Positions 9,495-18,354 of a stretch of 64,000 bases of DNA are shown one piece after another; the first letter of the stretch is position 1; every line of letters begins with the position of its first letter. The translations under genes were made by a program, and so were the position numbers. Below the pieces are notes generated by a model. That model was not told the DNA's origin, ran no database searches, and saw only the letters and a list, made by a program, of their open reading frames with translations. This stretch comes from Pusillimonas sp. UBA3987 (GTDB lineage Bacteria > Pseudomonadota > Gammaproteobacteria > Burkholderiales > Burkholderiaceae_B), in assembly GCA_002384935.1 (NCBI GenBank), contig DGCD01000020.1, forward strand, positions 1 to 64,000, read 5' to 3'.

Positions 9495-10148
9495 TTAAGT
9501 TAAGGCCGGGGCGATCAGTTTTAACGTGTCCAGTTGGCCGGCCAGCACCATGACATCTTTGGTGTGCAGCGTGAAATCGTTATCCGGGTGGACGATGATC
9601 TCTGACTTGCGCTTGATAAGGAGCACATGTATTTTTTCCGGCTGGGCACCCAGAAAATCGTTGAGTTTTGCCTCGTGCAGGGTTTCTCCGATATGGACCT
9701 CAACCACAAACTGGCCATTGCCCAATGAAATGTAATCGTCCACCATCGGGTAGCTGAGGGTTTGCGCCGCCCGCACGCCCATTTCGTCTTCGGGATGAAT
9801 AATTCGTTCGACGCCCAGTTTGCTGAGAATGGTGTGATGAGCCCGCGAAGTGGCTTTTACCCATATTCTTTTGACGCCTGCACTTTTCAGGTGAACAACA
9901 CAAAGCAGGCTGGACTCGAGATCGGCTCCGATTCCAACCAAGACGACGTCGTAGCCGTCAAGCGCCAACTCATCGATGGCTTTTCGATCGGTGGCGTCGG
10001 CAATGACCGCACGACTGAGCAGGTCGGCATATTTGTTGACCAGTTTTTCGCTGGAATCGATGCCGATGACATCATGATCCAATTTCATTAATTCCAGCGC
10101 GGCTGCAGATCCGAACCGACCCAGACCGATAATGGCAAATTGCCCCAT
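9495..10148 (-). CDS. ktrA: Ktr-type potassium uptake regulatory subunit
   Basis: This cytoplasmic gating subunit of 217 residues binds KtrB. The N-terminal RCK/TrkA-N Rossmann domain starts with the nucleotide-binding loop IGLGRFGSA and has an acidic residue at the end of strand 2 (VIGIDSS), as in NAD/ATP-binding RCK domains. A TrkA-C domain fills the last 75 residues. One RCK unit in about 220 residues is KtrA size; TrkA itself is about twice as long. The ATG at 10148 has GGGGAAG just upstream. It is the first gene of the pair with ktrB and is divergent from the Old Yellow Enzyme gene, with which it shares a 146-base promoter region. Confidence 0.95.
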   Translation of the reverse strand: MGQFAIIGLGRFGSAAALELMKLDHDVIGIDSSEKLVNKYADLLSRAVIADATDRKAIDELALDGYDVVLVGIGADLESSLLCVVHLKSAGVKRIWVKATSRAHHTILSKLGVERIIHPEDEMGVRAAQTLSYPMVDDYISLGNGQFVVEVHIGETLHEAKLNDFLGAQPEKIHVLLIKRKSEIIVHPDNDFTLHTKDVMVLAGQLDTLKLIAPALT

Positions 10149-10294
10149 GTCTTCCCCTTGTTGATTTGATAATTGTAAGGTGGAGAATCAATTCGGTGCG
10201 AACGGTCGTTTCCTTAATCCCTACAATTAGTGTGTCTTTTTTCAATTTGTGTTAATTTGATGAAATTAGGGTAAACCATTATCAGATTAAGTTT

Positions 10295-11374
10295 ATGAGC
10301 TGTCTTTTCGAACCTGTTCAATTGGGCGGGCTAACGTTAAAGAATCGCATTGTCATGGCGCCGCTGACGCGAACGCGTGCAGGATCGGCTCGCGTGCCCA
10401 ATGAACTGATGCGTCAATACTACTGTCAGCGGGCGGGTGCCGGGTTGGTTATTTCGGAAGCTACGTCTGTTTCGGCGCAAGGGGTAGGCTACCCCGGTAC
10501 CCCGGGAATCTGGAGTAAAACGCAGGTTGAAGGCTGGAAGCGTATAACCAAGACGGTGCACGATCAGGGCGGGAAAATAATGCTGCAACTCTGGCATGTA
10601 GGGCGTGTGTCCGACCCGGAACTGCTGAACGGCGAGATTCCGGTGGCACCCAGCGCCATCCCCTGTGAAGGCCATGTCAGTTTATTGCGGCCCAAGCGGC
10701 CTTATCCCACGCCGCGGGCTTTACATTTGCCGGAAATTGCCAGCATCGTTGCCGATTTCACGCAGGCGGCACGTAACGCACGCGAGGCGGGTTTTGACGG
10801 CGTGGAAATTCACGCTGCAAATGGTTATCTTATCGACCAGTTCTTGCATAATCACTCGAATCGTCGAACAGATCACTATGGCGGCCCGGTGGAAAACCGA
10901 GCTCGTTTTCTGATGGAGGTTGTGCAGGCCTGCTGCAGTGTCTGGCCGTCGAGCCGGGTAGGGGTTCATCTGTCGCCACGGGGCGATGCCCACAGTATGG
11001 GTGACGACGATCCGCAAGCCTTGTTTTCCTATGTGGCGCAAGCGCTGGGCGAACAAGGCCTGGCTTTTCTGTGTGTTCGTGAAAGTGAAGGCCCGGACAG
11101 CCTGTTACCCAGAATCAAGGCTTTATTCGGCGGGCCGGTGATTGCCAATGAAAACTTTAATTTTGAATCGGCCGAAAAAATGGTGTCGTCGGGACAGGCC
11201 GAAGCAGTGGCTTTTGGCCGCTCTTTTATTGCGAACCCCGACCTGGTTGAGCGGTTCCGGCGGCATGCCCCGCTGAACGAGCCAATTGCCCAGACATTTT
11301 ATGGCGATGGGGCCTGTGGTTATACCGATTATCCGGCTTTGGAGCCACTTGGTTGCGATCAAGAGGTGGCTTGA
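10295..11374 (+). CDS. NADH:flavin oxidoreductase, Old Yellow Enzyme family
   Basis: This is an FMN-dependent ene-reductase of 359 residues, cytosolic, of the NemA/OYE type that reduces activated alkenes, nitro compounds or N-ethylmaleimide-like electrophiles. Visible family marks are LKNRIVMAPLTR at the N-terminus, LWHVGR, the substrate-binding pair His173 and Asn176 in IHAANGYL, the DQFLHNHSNRRTDHYGG region just after, and AFGRSFIANPDL near the C-terminus. The length is normal. The physiological substrate cannot be told from sequence. It is divergent from ktrA. Its last 16 bases overlap the end of the convergent thioesterase gene. Confidence 0.93.
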   Translation: MSCLFEPVQLGGLTLKNRIVMAPLTRTRAGSARVPNELMRQYYCQRAGAGLVISEATSVSAQGVGYPGTPGIWSKTQVEGWKRITKTVHDQGGKIMLQLWHVGRVSDPELLNGEIPVAPSAIPCEGHVSLLRPKRPYPTPRALHLPEIASIVADFTQAARNAREAGFDGVEIHAANGYLIDQFLHNHSNRRTDHYGGPVENRARFLMEVVQACCSVWPSSRVGVHLSPRGDAHSMGDDDPQALFSYVAQALGEQGLAFLCVRESEGPDSLLPRIKALFGGPVIANENFNFESAEKMVSSGQAEAVAFGRSFIANPDLVERFRRHAPLNEPIAQTFYGDGACGYTDYPALEPLGCDQEVA

Positions 11375-11784
11375 TCAGGGCGCGGCCAAATAATTTTGAA
11401 TGTGGCTGTGGCGGTAACCAGAATATTGCCCTCTTCATCTAACGCCCGCCCCTCGCAAAAGGCAATCGATTTTCCCATTCTCAGGCAGCGGGCTTCGAAA
11501 ACGACATTGCCGGTTGCCGGTGCAAGAAAATGCGTGGCCATGTCGATGGTAGCCATGCTGGTTGACGGGTCTTTGGCGCGCGCCGAAGCGCTTAATGTTA
11601 AGTCGAGCGCACTCATTAATGTCCCGCCGTGGATATCTCCGCGGCTGTTTGTTAAATCGGCCCGCCATGGCAGGCGCGTACGGGTAAGTTCCGCGGAAAA
11701 GTGTTCGGGCTGCAAGCCAATACACTGCATGAATGGAATGTTCAACCCGAAGTAGTCGACACTTTCTTTCGATAGATTTGTCAT
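11359..11784 (-). CDS. PaaI-type hotdog-fold thioesterase
   Basis: This protein of 141 residues has the hotdog fold of acyl-CoA thioesterases. Family signs are the NSRGDIHGGTLMSALD segment with the HGG turn and the catalytic acidic residue on the central helix, and strands ATIDMATHFLAP and GKSIAFCEGRALDEEG. It probably hydrolyses an aromatic or medium-chain acyl-CoA. The natural substrate is unknown. Its ATG overlaps the stop codon of the yqeY-like gene (ATGA), so both are translated from one message. The 3' end overlaps the convergent oxidoreductase by 16 bases. Confidence 0.88.
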   Translation of the reverse strand: MTNLSKESVDYFGLNIPFMQCIGLQPEHFSAELTRTRLPWRADLTNSRGDIHGGTLMSALDLTLSASARAKDPSTSMATIDMATHFLAPATGNVVFEARCLRMGKSIAFCEGRALDEEGNILVTATATFKIIWPRPDQATS

Positions 11785-12242
11785 GATGCGAGTTTTTGTT
11801 TTACTTGTGCGGAAACGGCGCTCATGTCGGCCCGCCCGGCCAGTTCTGTTTTAACCATGCCCATGACTTTTCCCATGGCAGCCGGCCCTTCGATGCCTTG
11901 GCTGGTAACCTGGGCAATGGCTTTGTCGATGACCGCGTCGACCTCTTCCTGAGGCGCTTGCTGAGGTAGAAACTCTTGCAAAATGGCAAGTTCCGCCTGT
12001 TCCTGAGCCACAGTTTCAGTCCGGCCGGCTTTTTCAAAAGCGGCAATGGATTCACGCCGTTGTTTTACCTGTTTTTCAATAATGGCCAGAATCTCGGTGT
12101 CGTTGAGCTCACGACGCTCATCCACTTCTTTCTGTTTAACCGCAGCCTGCAAAAAGCGTAGCGTACCCAGGCGAGCGCTTTGTTTCGCTTTCATGGCGGA
12201 TTTGATGCTGTCGGTAAGGTCTTGCTTGAGCGAACTGCTCAT
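11781..12242 (-). CDS. GatB/YqeY domain protein
   Basis: This small cytosolic protein of 153 residues has the YqeY fold, related to the C-terminal tRNA-handling domain of GatB. Its N-terminal KQDLTDSIKSAMKAKQ, the SARLGTLRFLQAAVKQKEVD segment and the C-terminal AAMGKVMGMVKTELAGRAD are characteristic. The function is not firmly established; a role with tRNA or aminoacyl-tRNA is assumed from the fold. The start at 12242 is chosen because AGGAAAC lies directly before it; an in-frame start further upstream would add 17 unconserved residues. It is followed with a 4-base overlap by the thioesterase. Confidence 0.93.
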   Translation of the reverse strand: MSSSLKQDLTDSIKSAMKAKQSARLGTLRFLQAAVKQKEVDERRELNDTEILAIIEKQVKQRRESIAAFEKAGRTETVAQEQAELAILQEFLPQQAPQEEVDAVIDKAIAQVTSQGIEGPAAMGKVMGMVKTELAGRADMSAVSAQVKQKLAS

Positions 12243-12298
12243 GGTTGTTTCCTGAATAAGGGTTAACGAAGGTGTTATTTTAACGGCTTGCAAGGGCC

Positions 12299-15200
12299 TT
12301 AATGGAAGTCACGGCTTTTTATCGCCAAATCTTGGATTAAGTGGGTCAGATTCACCAGACGATGGGCGATTAAATGGCAAACCGTGTCCTGGCGCTGCCA
12401 AACGCCATAAACCCCCAGTAATCGGGCGTCCAGTAATTCTGCGCGTTGTTTCCGGGCCAGGGACGGCCTGACGATAATGTTTACGATACCGGTCTCGTCT
12501 TCAAGACTGACAAAAATGATGCCATTGGCGGTTTGCGGCCTTTGGCGCATCGTAATCAGGCCGCAGGCACGTGCCAGGCGCTTGTCTGGATAAAGTTCAA
12601 GCAAATCGTTGGCTGTCGTGAAACGAGCCAGTTCAGGATGCGAACGCAGTAGCGCGAGCGGATGACGCCGTAAAGAAAAGCCGGTGGCGGCGTAGTCGTT
12701 CAGTACCTCTTCACCTTCGCCGGGTGACGAAAAATGGGGGGCGCGTTCTTCAAGAACGGGGGCATGCTGCAGTAAGTCGTTTGTGGGCAGCAGGGCGCCC
12801 GCCCAACGTGCCTGGTAACGATGTCCGGCCAGGCTCTTTAAAGCATCGGCATGCGCCAGTGCATCGATATCATGACGGCTAAGTTGTGCCCGGGTGGCTA
12901 AATCATGAACGGAGGCAAAAGGGGTGTTTCTGGTTGCCTCGATACGCTGGCCGGCATTCTGGCTGAGCCCCTTGACCAGGTGCAGCCCCAATCTGACAGC
13001 CTGTGCTGGCACCTGCGCTTCCAAAGAACTCTTCCATTGACTGTGTTGGATATCGATGGGCAGCACCGTAACTTGATGACGCCGGGCGTCTTGTACCAAT
13101 TGACTGGGGCCGTAGAACCCAAGAGGCTGGGCATTCAGTAGGGCCACCAGGAAAATGCCGGGCTCATGGCATTTGATCCAGGCGCTGGCATAGGCCAAAT
13201 TGGCAAAACTGGCTGAGTGACTTTCGGGAAACCCATATTCACCAAATCCTTCCAGTTGACGCAGAATCAATTCAATAAATGTTTGTTCGTACCCACGCGA
13301 CAACATACCGCTGATTAAACGGGGTCGGAAATGATCAATTCCGCCTTTACGTTTCCAGGCCGCCATGGAGCGGCGTAATTGGTCGGCTTCGTCGGCAGAG
13401 AAACCGGCTGCAGTCATGGCCAGTTGCATGGCCTGCTCCTGAAAAATCGGAATGCCCAGGGTACGTGACAAGATATGCTGCACTTTCGGGTTAGGGTATT
13501 TAACCGATTCGAGCCCCTGGCGACGTCGCAAATAAGGGTGCACCATGTCACCCTGAATGGGCCCCGGTCGTACGATGGCAATTTGAATGACCAGGTCGTA
13601 GAAAGTGCGTGGCCGCAGTCGGGGCAGCATGCTCATTTGCGCCCTTGATTCAATTTGAAAAACGCCGATGGTGTCGGCCTGGCTGATCATGTCATAGGTT
13701 GCATTATCTTCCTGGGGAATGCTGTGCAGGGGGAAAGGGTATTGATATTTTCGACTTAACATTTTCAAAGCCTGTTGCAAGGCCGACAGCATGCCCAGGG
13801 CCAGGACGTCTATTTTCAGTAAGCCCATGGCATCAAGGTCGTCTTTATCCCATTGAACAATACGTCGATTCGGCATGGCGGCATTTTCTACCGGCACCAG
13901 TCGGGTGAGTGTTTGATTGGCGATGACAAATCCGCCGGGGTGCTGTGATAAATGACGCGGAAAACCCAGCAGTTTCTGAGCTAAAGAGGCCCAGGCCTGC
14001 ACGCGAGGCAGGTTGGGGTCGAGGCCTTGCTCGGCAAGTTTCTCGATGAGGGTTTGGGTTTTATCCCAATAGCGGCAAGACTGGCACACCCGGTTAATGA
14101 GGTCGGGCTCAAAACCCAGCGCTTTGCCCGTGTCGCGCAATGCACTGCGGTGTCTATACGTAATGACTACGGCTGTTAAGGCAGCCCGATGCCGCCCATA
14201 GCGTTCATAAATATATTGAATGACCTCTTCACGACGTTGGTGCTCGAAGTCGACGTCGATATCGGGTGGCTCATTGCGTTCGGCACTGATGAAACGGGCG
14301 AACAGGGCATTGCTGTGGGCGGGGTTGACAGCCGTAATGCCCAGGCAATAGCAGACCGCTGAGTTGGCGGCCGAACCGCGTCCCTGGCAAAGAATGTTGC
14401 GGGAAAGGGCGTATCGCACGATATCGTGCACCGTTAAGAAGTACGCTTCGTATTCCAGTTGCTGAATAATGCCAAGTTCGTGCTCCAGTTGTTGCCGGAC
14501 ATTGTCGGGAATGCCCTGGGGGTATCGCTGCTGTGCTCCCTGGTAAGTCAGTTCACGCAAATGTGATGCCGGATTACGGTTTGCCGGTACGGTATCGCTG
14601 GGGTATTGATAGCGGATTTCACTTAAGGAAAACCGGCATTGCCGGCTGATACAAATGGTTTGTTCCAAGGAGGCTGCGGTAAAGCGTTGCCCCAGCTGGA
14701 AACGGGGCAGGAGATAATGTTCGGCATTCTGGGGTAATGCATATCCGCATTTTTCAATTGTTGTACCTAATCGGATTGCGGTTAATAACTGGTGCAGTAA
14801 ACGTCTGGAGCGTTTGTGCATGTCGGCCTGGCCCAGGGCGACAAGGGGAATACGCCATTGCGCTGATGTTTGGGTAAGTTGTTGGCGATGTTCAGGGTCA
14901 TGCGCTTCTAATTGCTGGGTAAGCCCAAGCCAGAGCCGGCTTTGAAAAAGCGTGCGAAGGGTATCTAAGGCATGCTGCCAGTTTGCCTGAGATTGCGCCA
15001 GCCAGGGTTTGAAAATAAGCAAACAACCCGGTAAATGGCGTATTTCAGGAAACCTGGGTGCACCGGCAACCAGATCGTGCAGGTTCAATTGATAATGGGT
15101 TTTCTTGCTTGCCCGGCTGCGCGCCAGGGTAATAAGCTGGCACAAATTGCCGTAGCCTTCTTTATTGGCTACCAGCACAAGCAATTCCCCGCAACGCTGT

Positions 15201-15442
15201 TCATGGTGATGCAACATGAAACGGCTGCTAACAATAAAGTGCAAGCCGCATTCCTGTGCCTTTATATGCGCCCTGACGGCACCTGCAACAGAACACTCAT
15301 CGGCCAGTGCCAAGGCGCTATAACCGGCCTGATATGCTTGTTGCACCAATTCTTCAGGGTGGGAAGCGCCTTTTAAAAAGGTGAAATTCGAAAGGCAATC
15401 GAGTTCAGCATAATTGGGCAGGCTTGAAGTTAATGTTTCCAT
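12299..15442 (-). CDS. dnaE2: error-prone DNA polymerase III alpha subunit DnaE2 (ImuC)
   Basis: This translesion polymerase has 1047 residues and belongs to the C-family. It acts with ImuA and ImuB in damage-induced mutagenesis. A PHP domain opens the protein (AELDCLSNFTFLKGASHPEEL). The polymerase core has the catalytic PPDIDVDFEH motif and the conserved GLLKIDVLALGML and PGPIQGDMVHPYL segments. An OB-fold nucleic-acid domain follows near the C-terminus. The length suits DnaE2, which is shorter than replicative DnaE. ATG 15442 matches the family N-terminus and leaves 16 bases after imuB. The ATG at 15475 would overlap imuB. It is the last gene of the imuA-imuB-dnaE2 operon under the LexA box at 17495-17514. 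Confidence 0.95.
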   Translation of the reverse strand: METLTSSLPNYAELDCLSNFTFLKGASHPEELVQQAYQAGYSALALADECSVAGAVRAHIKAQECGLHFIVSSRFMLHHHEQRCGELLVLVANKEGYGNLCQLITLARSRASKKTHYQLNLHDLVAGAPRFPEIRHLPGCLLIFKPWLAQSQANWQHALDTLRTLFQSRLWLGLTQQLEAHDPEHRQQLTQTSAQWRIPLVALGQADMHKRSRRLLHQLLTAIRLGTTIEKCGYALPQNAEHYLLPRFQLGQRFTAASLEQTICISRQCRFSLSEIRYQYPSDTVPANRNPASHLRELTYQGAQQRYPQGIPDNVRQQLEHELGIIQQLEYEAYFLTVHDIVRYALSRNILCQGRGSAANSAVCYCLGITAVNPAHSNALFARFISAERNEPPDIDVDFEHQRREEVIQYIYERYGRHRAALTAVVITYRHRSALRDTGKALGFEPDLINRVCQSCRYWDKTQTLIEKLAEQGLDPNLPRVQAWASLAQKLLGFPRHLSQHPGGFVIANQTLTRLVPVENAAMPNRRIVQWDKDDLDAMGLLKIDVLALGMLSALQQALKMLSRKYQYPFPLHSIPQEDNATYDMISQADTIGVFQIESRAQMSMLPRLRPRTFYDLVIQIAIVRPGPIQGDMVHPYLRRRQGLESVKYPNPKVQHILSRTLGIPIFQEQAMQLAMTAAGFSADEADQLRRSMAAWKRKGGIDHFRPRLISGMLSRGYEQTFIELILRQLEGFGEYGFPESHSASFANLAYASAWIKCHEPGIFLVALLNAQPLGFYGPSQLVQDARRHQVTVLPIDIQHSQWKSSLEAQVPAQAVRLGLHLVKGLSQNAGQRIEATRNTPFASVHDLATRAQLSRHDIDALAHADALKSLAGHRYQARWAGALLPTNDLLQHAPVLEERAPHFSSPGEGEEVLNDYAATGFSLRRHPLALLRSHPELARFTTANDLLELYPDKRLARACGLITMRQRPQTANGIIFVSLEDETGIVNIIVRPSLARKQRAELLDARLLGVYGVWQRQDTVCHLIAHRLVNLTHLIQDLAIKSRDFH

Positions 15443-15458
15443 GACAAAACACCACGGC

Positions 15459-16790
15459 CTAAGCAAAAAAGCCATGCAAAAACCAATAGGACGCTTGTTG
15501 AGCGGTTTTAATGCTGCTTTGTTCGCGAAAGATCCAGTAATGAATATGACGCGTGTTGGTCGCAATGAAATAATCGCGTGCCAGATAGGGCTCAAGCCAT
15601 TCGCTGCAATCGATACGCTCAGGCCCCTGTAAAAGCGTTAAAGCTTCATTCTGGTAAACGGGCTGATGATTGCGGGTCGTTAATGCAATCGGCTTTGGCA
15701 GTAGCCAGAAAGGCCGCACCGGCCAGCCGTCGGCCGGTGCGCAGGGTGAGGCCGGGCGTTGTCGAACAGTAAGGGCGTGTAATGAGGCGTGTTGCCACTG
15801 GTTGGCTTTTTCAGGGCAGTGCAGCGCCTGGATGGCGGGGGTAGAGACGGCTTGTGGTCCCAGGCGTGCATGGAGCAAGTCGAACAGGTGGGCCTCGTTC
15901 TGTTGCCACTGTTCCGGATCAGGGAAAAGCGAGGTGTTGCTGTTCGGTAAAGGGCATGTTGATGGAATATGCAGCGTAAGCGCAATAACCGGGGCGGGAA
16001 GCTGCATATTCAGTAAAAGTTGCTGCAGTACAGCCTGGAAGTGATCGGTGTGCCAGCCGGGTTGTGTAATGCATACTTTTAAAAAACCGGGGGGCCGGGC
16101 TTGGCGGCCCTTTTCATGGTGCAGTAAAAGGTGCAAAACGGAACAGGCACAACGATGTTGCGCAAGCCACTGGCAGGCCTTGCTTAAAAGTGTGGCAAGG
16201 GGGGAAAGCAGCTGAGGCGCCTGTTGTACATGATAAGAAAGCTCATGATGGCATTGCCATGTACTGGGGGGCTGAACCCAGGTGAAGTGCTCGGCTGCAC
16301 GGGCATATGCGGCGTCGATAGCCTGAATGAGCGCAGGCGTTGTGCGTTGCTGTAATCCGGCGCGTGGCAACAAGCGGAGCTGCTCGATCGAATGGCAGGC
16401 GATGCCATGCAGCCAGTCAAGATAAGGGCGGGCTTGTGGAATAACGGCAACCGGCAGTAGATCGAGTTGCCGGTTCAGTTGCGATTGCCGTAAAACGCGT
16501 CTGCGCGAGGTCGTGCTTTGCCATGCCAACCATTGTGCACCCGTGGCGGTTGGGGCCATTGCCAGCACCGGCCTGACCGATGCCGCATGGCAGTGTTGCC
16601 GCAGCTTCCGGGCTAAAGCATGCGCACCATTGAACAATGACAGGCTGGCCTGAACATTGAGTACAAGCGTATGCGAAACCGGCCGCGCAATGTGGGGCGT
16701 ATAACTTTGCATTTCCTGCACCAGCCAGTTGAGTGCGGCATGGGAGTGCGATGTATCAGGCGGGATATACAGGCTGATCCAACATGACAT
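15459..16790 (-). CDS. imuB: Y-family polymerase-like protein ImuB
   Basis: This is a non-catalytic relative of Y-family polymerases, 443 residues. In the known system it links DnaE2 to the beta clamp. The start WISLYIPP and the end RDYFIATNTRHIHYWIFRE are typical of ImuB. The palm region lacks the paired acidic residues of active Y polymerases (LVLNVQASLSLF in place of the DxE-type motif), as expected for ImuB. The sequence QLDLLP in the middle, or a similar short hydrophobic stretch, may bind the clamp, but I cannot settle which. It overlaps imuA by 35 bases, which implies translational coupling. Confidence 0.93.
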   Translation of the reverse strand: MSCWISLYIPPDTSHSHAALNWLVQEMQSYTPHIARPVSHTLVLNVQASLSLFNGAHALARKLRQHCHAASVRPVLAMAPTATGAQWLAWQSTTSRRRVLRQSQLNRQLDLLPVAVIPQARPYLDWLHGIACHSIEQLRLLPRAGLQQRTTPALIQAIDAAYARAAEHFTWVQPPSTWQCHHELSYHVQQAPQLLSPLATLLSKACQWLAQHRCACSVLHLLLHHEKGRQARPPGFLKVCITQPGWHTDHFQAVLQQLLLNMQLPAPVIALTLHIPSTCPLPNSNTSLFPDPEQWQQNEAHLFDLLHARLGPQAVSTPAIQALHCPEKANQWQHASLHALTVRQRPASPCAPADGWPVRPFWLLPKPIALTTRNHQPVYQNEALTLLQGPERIDCSEWLEPYLARDYFIATNTRHIHYWIFREQSSIKTAQQASYWFLHGFFA

Positions 16791-17484
16791 GGCTTGAAGT
16801 CCGGGTTGGGTGAGTTGTTTTTTCTTTCGAAGTGGAAGGTGTGCTGTTGGTAGGGGTTAAAGGCAGGAATAAAGGCTTGGCGTGCGTGGGGCCTTGTCGC
16901 TTGATAATGCTGATATGAAGGCCGCCCGGTGCACCTTGTAATCTAAGACGAAGTGGTGCCGGGCTGGCGCGCTGTTGTTGCGCAGGCTTCAGGCCAAAAA
17001 ACAATGCCGTGCTGCGTTGCGCTGCAAGATGCAGCTTGCGCATGGCTGCCAGGGAAACGTGCGAGGGCAACCATAACAAGAGAGCAGCGCAGGCATCATG
17101 ACGCAAGACTTGTTCGGCCGCCCATAACACCTGGCTGGGCTGGTTTGGATGTACCCAAACCAGCCTGTCGGGGTTCAACTGCCAGTTCATCCAGCATAAC
17201 GAGTTTGGAACAAGAGGGCAGTTCAACATAATGATTCTTTTATGCGTGTCGTTCACCACTTGCCTCAAGGCGGGGGTTAACAAGCTGATTTCGCCTGTAC
17301 CTGTTTCTGCCGGCAAAATTTCAATAAACGTGCTGTTGGGCCAGCCACCACCGGGTAATTCGCGGTTCAGGGCGACGTAACCCGTTGACACGACGTGTTG
17401 GCGGCCCTGCGCCAGTTGCGATGCACGCCAAAGCGCAGGATGAATTTGAACGGGAGCCGCATAGGGTGGTGATGTTGATTTCAT
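16756..17484 (-). CDS. imuA: mutagenesis accessory protein ImuA
   Basis: This RecA-like accessory protein of 242 residues is the first gene of the SOS mutagenesis operon. The N-terminal part HPALWRASQLAQGR and the segment TGYVALNRELPGGGWPNSTFIEIL match ImuA/SulA-related proteins. The Walker A lysine of RecA is replaced (GTGEISLL), so ATP hydrolysis in the usual way is doubtful. The C-terminal tail (about residue 205 on) is Thr/Ser/Lys-rich and poorly conserved, and it carries the overlap with imuB. The ATG at 17484 is only 10 bases from the LexA box. The message is therefore probably nearly leaderless, with only a weak ribosome site. Confidence 0.9.
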   Translation of the reverse strand: MKSTSPPYAAPVQIHPALWRASQLAQGRQHVVSTGYVALNRELPGGGWPNSTFIEILPAETGTGEISLLTPALRQVVNDTHKRIIMLNCPLVPNSLCWMNWQLNPDRLVWVHPNQPSQVLWAAEQVLRHDACAALLLWLPSHVSLAAMRKLHLAAQRSTALFFGLKPAQQQRASPAPLRLRLQGAPGGLHISIIKRQGPTHAKPLFLPLTPTNSTPSTSKEKTTHPTRTSSHVMLDQPVYPA

Positions 17485-17494
17485 ACGCTCATTT

Positions 17495-17514
17495 TACTGT
17501 ATATATATACAGTA
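17495..17514. promoter_or_regulatory. LexA (SOS) box controlling imuA-imuB-dnaE2
   Basis: The 20 bases read TACTGTATATATATACAGTA, a perfect palindrome and identical to the classical gamma/enterobacterial LexA consensus, with core CTGT-N8-ACAG at 17497-17512. It lies 10 bases upstream of the imuA start codon, where a repressor would cover the promoter. The divergent hydrolase gene starts 96 bases away on the other side, so it could also be affected. Confidence 0.95.
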
Positions 17515-17610
17515 AATAAAGGGGGTTTTAGGTATGATTCATTTTGATTCCCAGGGGGCTAAGAGTGCAGCGCATTATGAAAGCCGGCATTTTTTTCGTA
17601 TCATCTGTTT

Positions 17611-18354
17611 ATGAGTGAATATTCCGAAACTTCCATTCCCGAGCCATTGGTGTTCGCACCGGCTCACCAGACAGCACAACAGCTTTTTGTTTTACTGCAC
17701 GATAATGCTGCCGATCCGGCTCAATTAGAGCAGTTGAAAAAAGCGCTAATGAAAGCTTTCCCTCAGGCCGTTCTGGTGTTGCCGTACGGGCCTTTACGGT
17801 CGCAAGAGGCTGTTCATCATTGGTTTGATCAGGCTGAACTGGGTGAACACAACTATGTGGGACGGGTCGAACGCGCTTTACCCGATCTGATTCGCTACAT
17901 TCAAAAAGTGCAGACCCGCTTCGAACTGACTGGCGAGGCAACTGCCTTGGCCGGGTTCGGCCAGGGCGCCACAATTGCGCTGGAAGCTTCCATGGCACAA
18001 CCTGATTTGGCAGGGCGGGTGCTTGCGTTTTCCGGATGTTATGCGCGCATGCCAACGCAAGCGCCGCCGGCGACAACACTGCATTTTCTGCATGGGCAGA
18101 ACGATCCCATTGTGCCGAATTCGGTCATGCAAAGCGTGCATAATCAACTTGCCGGTCTTGGGGGCGACTCAACCCTGGATATTGCTTCTTCAGTGGGGCA
18201 CGAGTTGCACGAGGCACTGGTAAGGCAGGCGGTGCATCGGCTGCAAACCTGTGTGCCGTTAAGAAGCTGGCAAGATGCCTTAAGCGAATTGCAATCGCGA
18301 GAAGCTTCCAACCAGCCCGCCTCGGCAGTGCCGCCCGGTACAACGCTTCATTGA
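17611..18354 (+). CDS. YpfH-like alpha/beta hydrolase with nucleophile serine replaced by glycine
   Basis: This 247-residue protein has the alpha/beta hydrolase fold and resembles the YpfH/carboxylesterase-phospholipase group. The acid and base of the triad are visible in HGQNDPIVP and SVGHELHEALV. The nucleophile elbow, normally G-x-S-x-G, reads GFGQG at residues 115-119: residue 117 is Gly (codon GGC at 17959-17961) where Ser is expected. The oxyanion region also departs from the usual LHG (LLHDNAADP). As written, the classical serine hydrolase mechanism cannot work. The frame is otherwise intact and of normal length. The gene is divergent from imuA, and its last 7 bases overlap the convergent NRDE gene. 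Confidence 0.88.
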   Translation: MSEYSETSIPEPLVFAPAHQTAQQLFVLLHDNAADPAQLEQLKKALMKAFPQAVLVLPYGPLRSQEAVHHWFDQAELGEHNYVGRVERALPDLIRYIQKVQTRFELTGEATALAGFGQGATIALEASMAQPDLAGRVLAFSGCYARMPTQAPPATTLHFLHGQNDPIVPNSVMQSVHNQLAGLGGDSTLDIASSVGHELHEALVRQAVHRLQTCVPLRSWQDALSELQSREASNQPASAVPPGTTLH

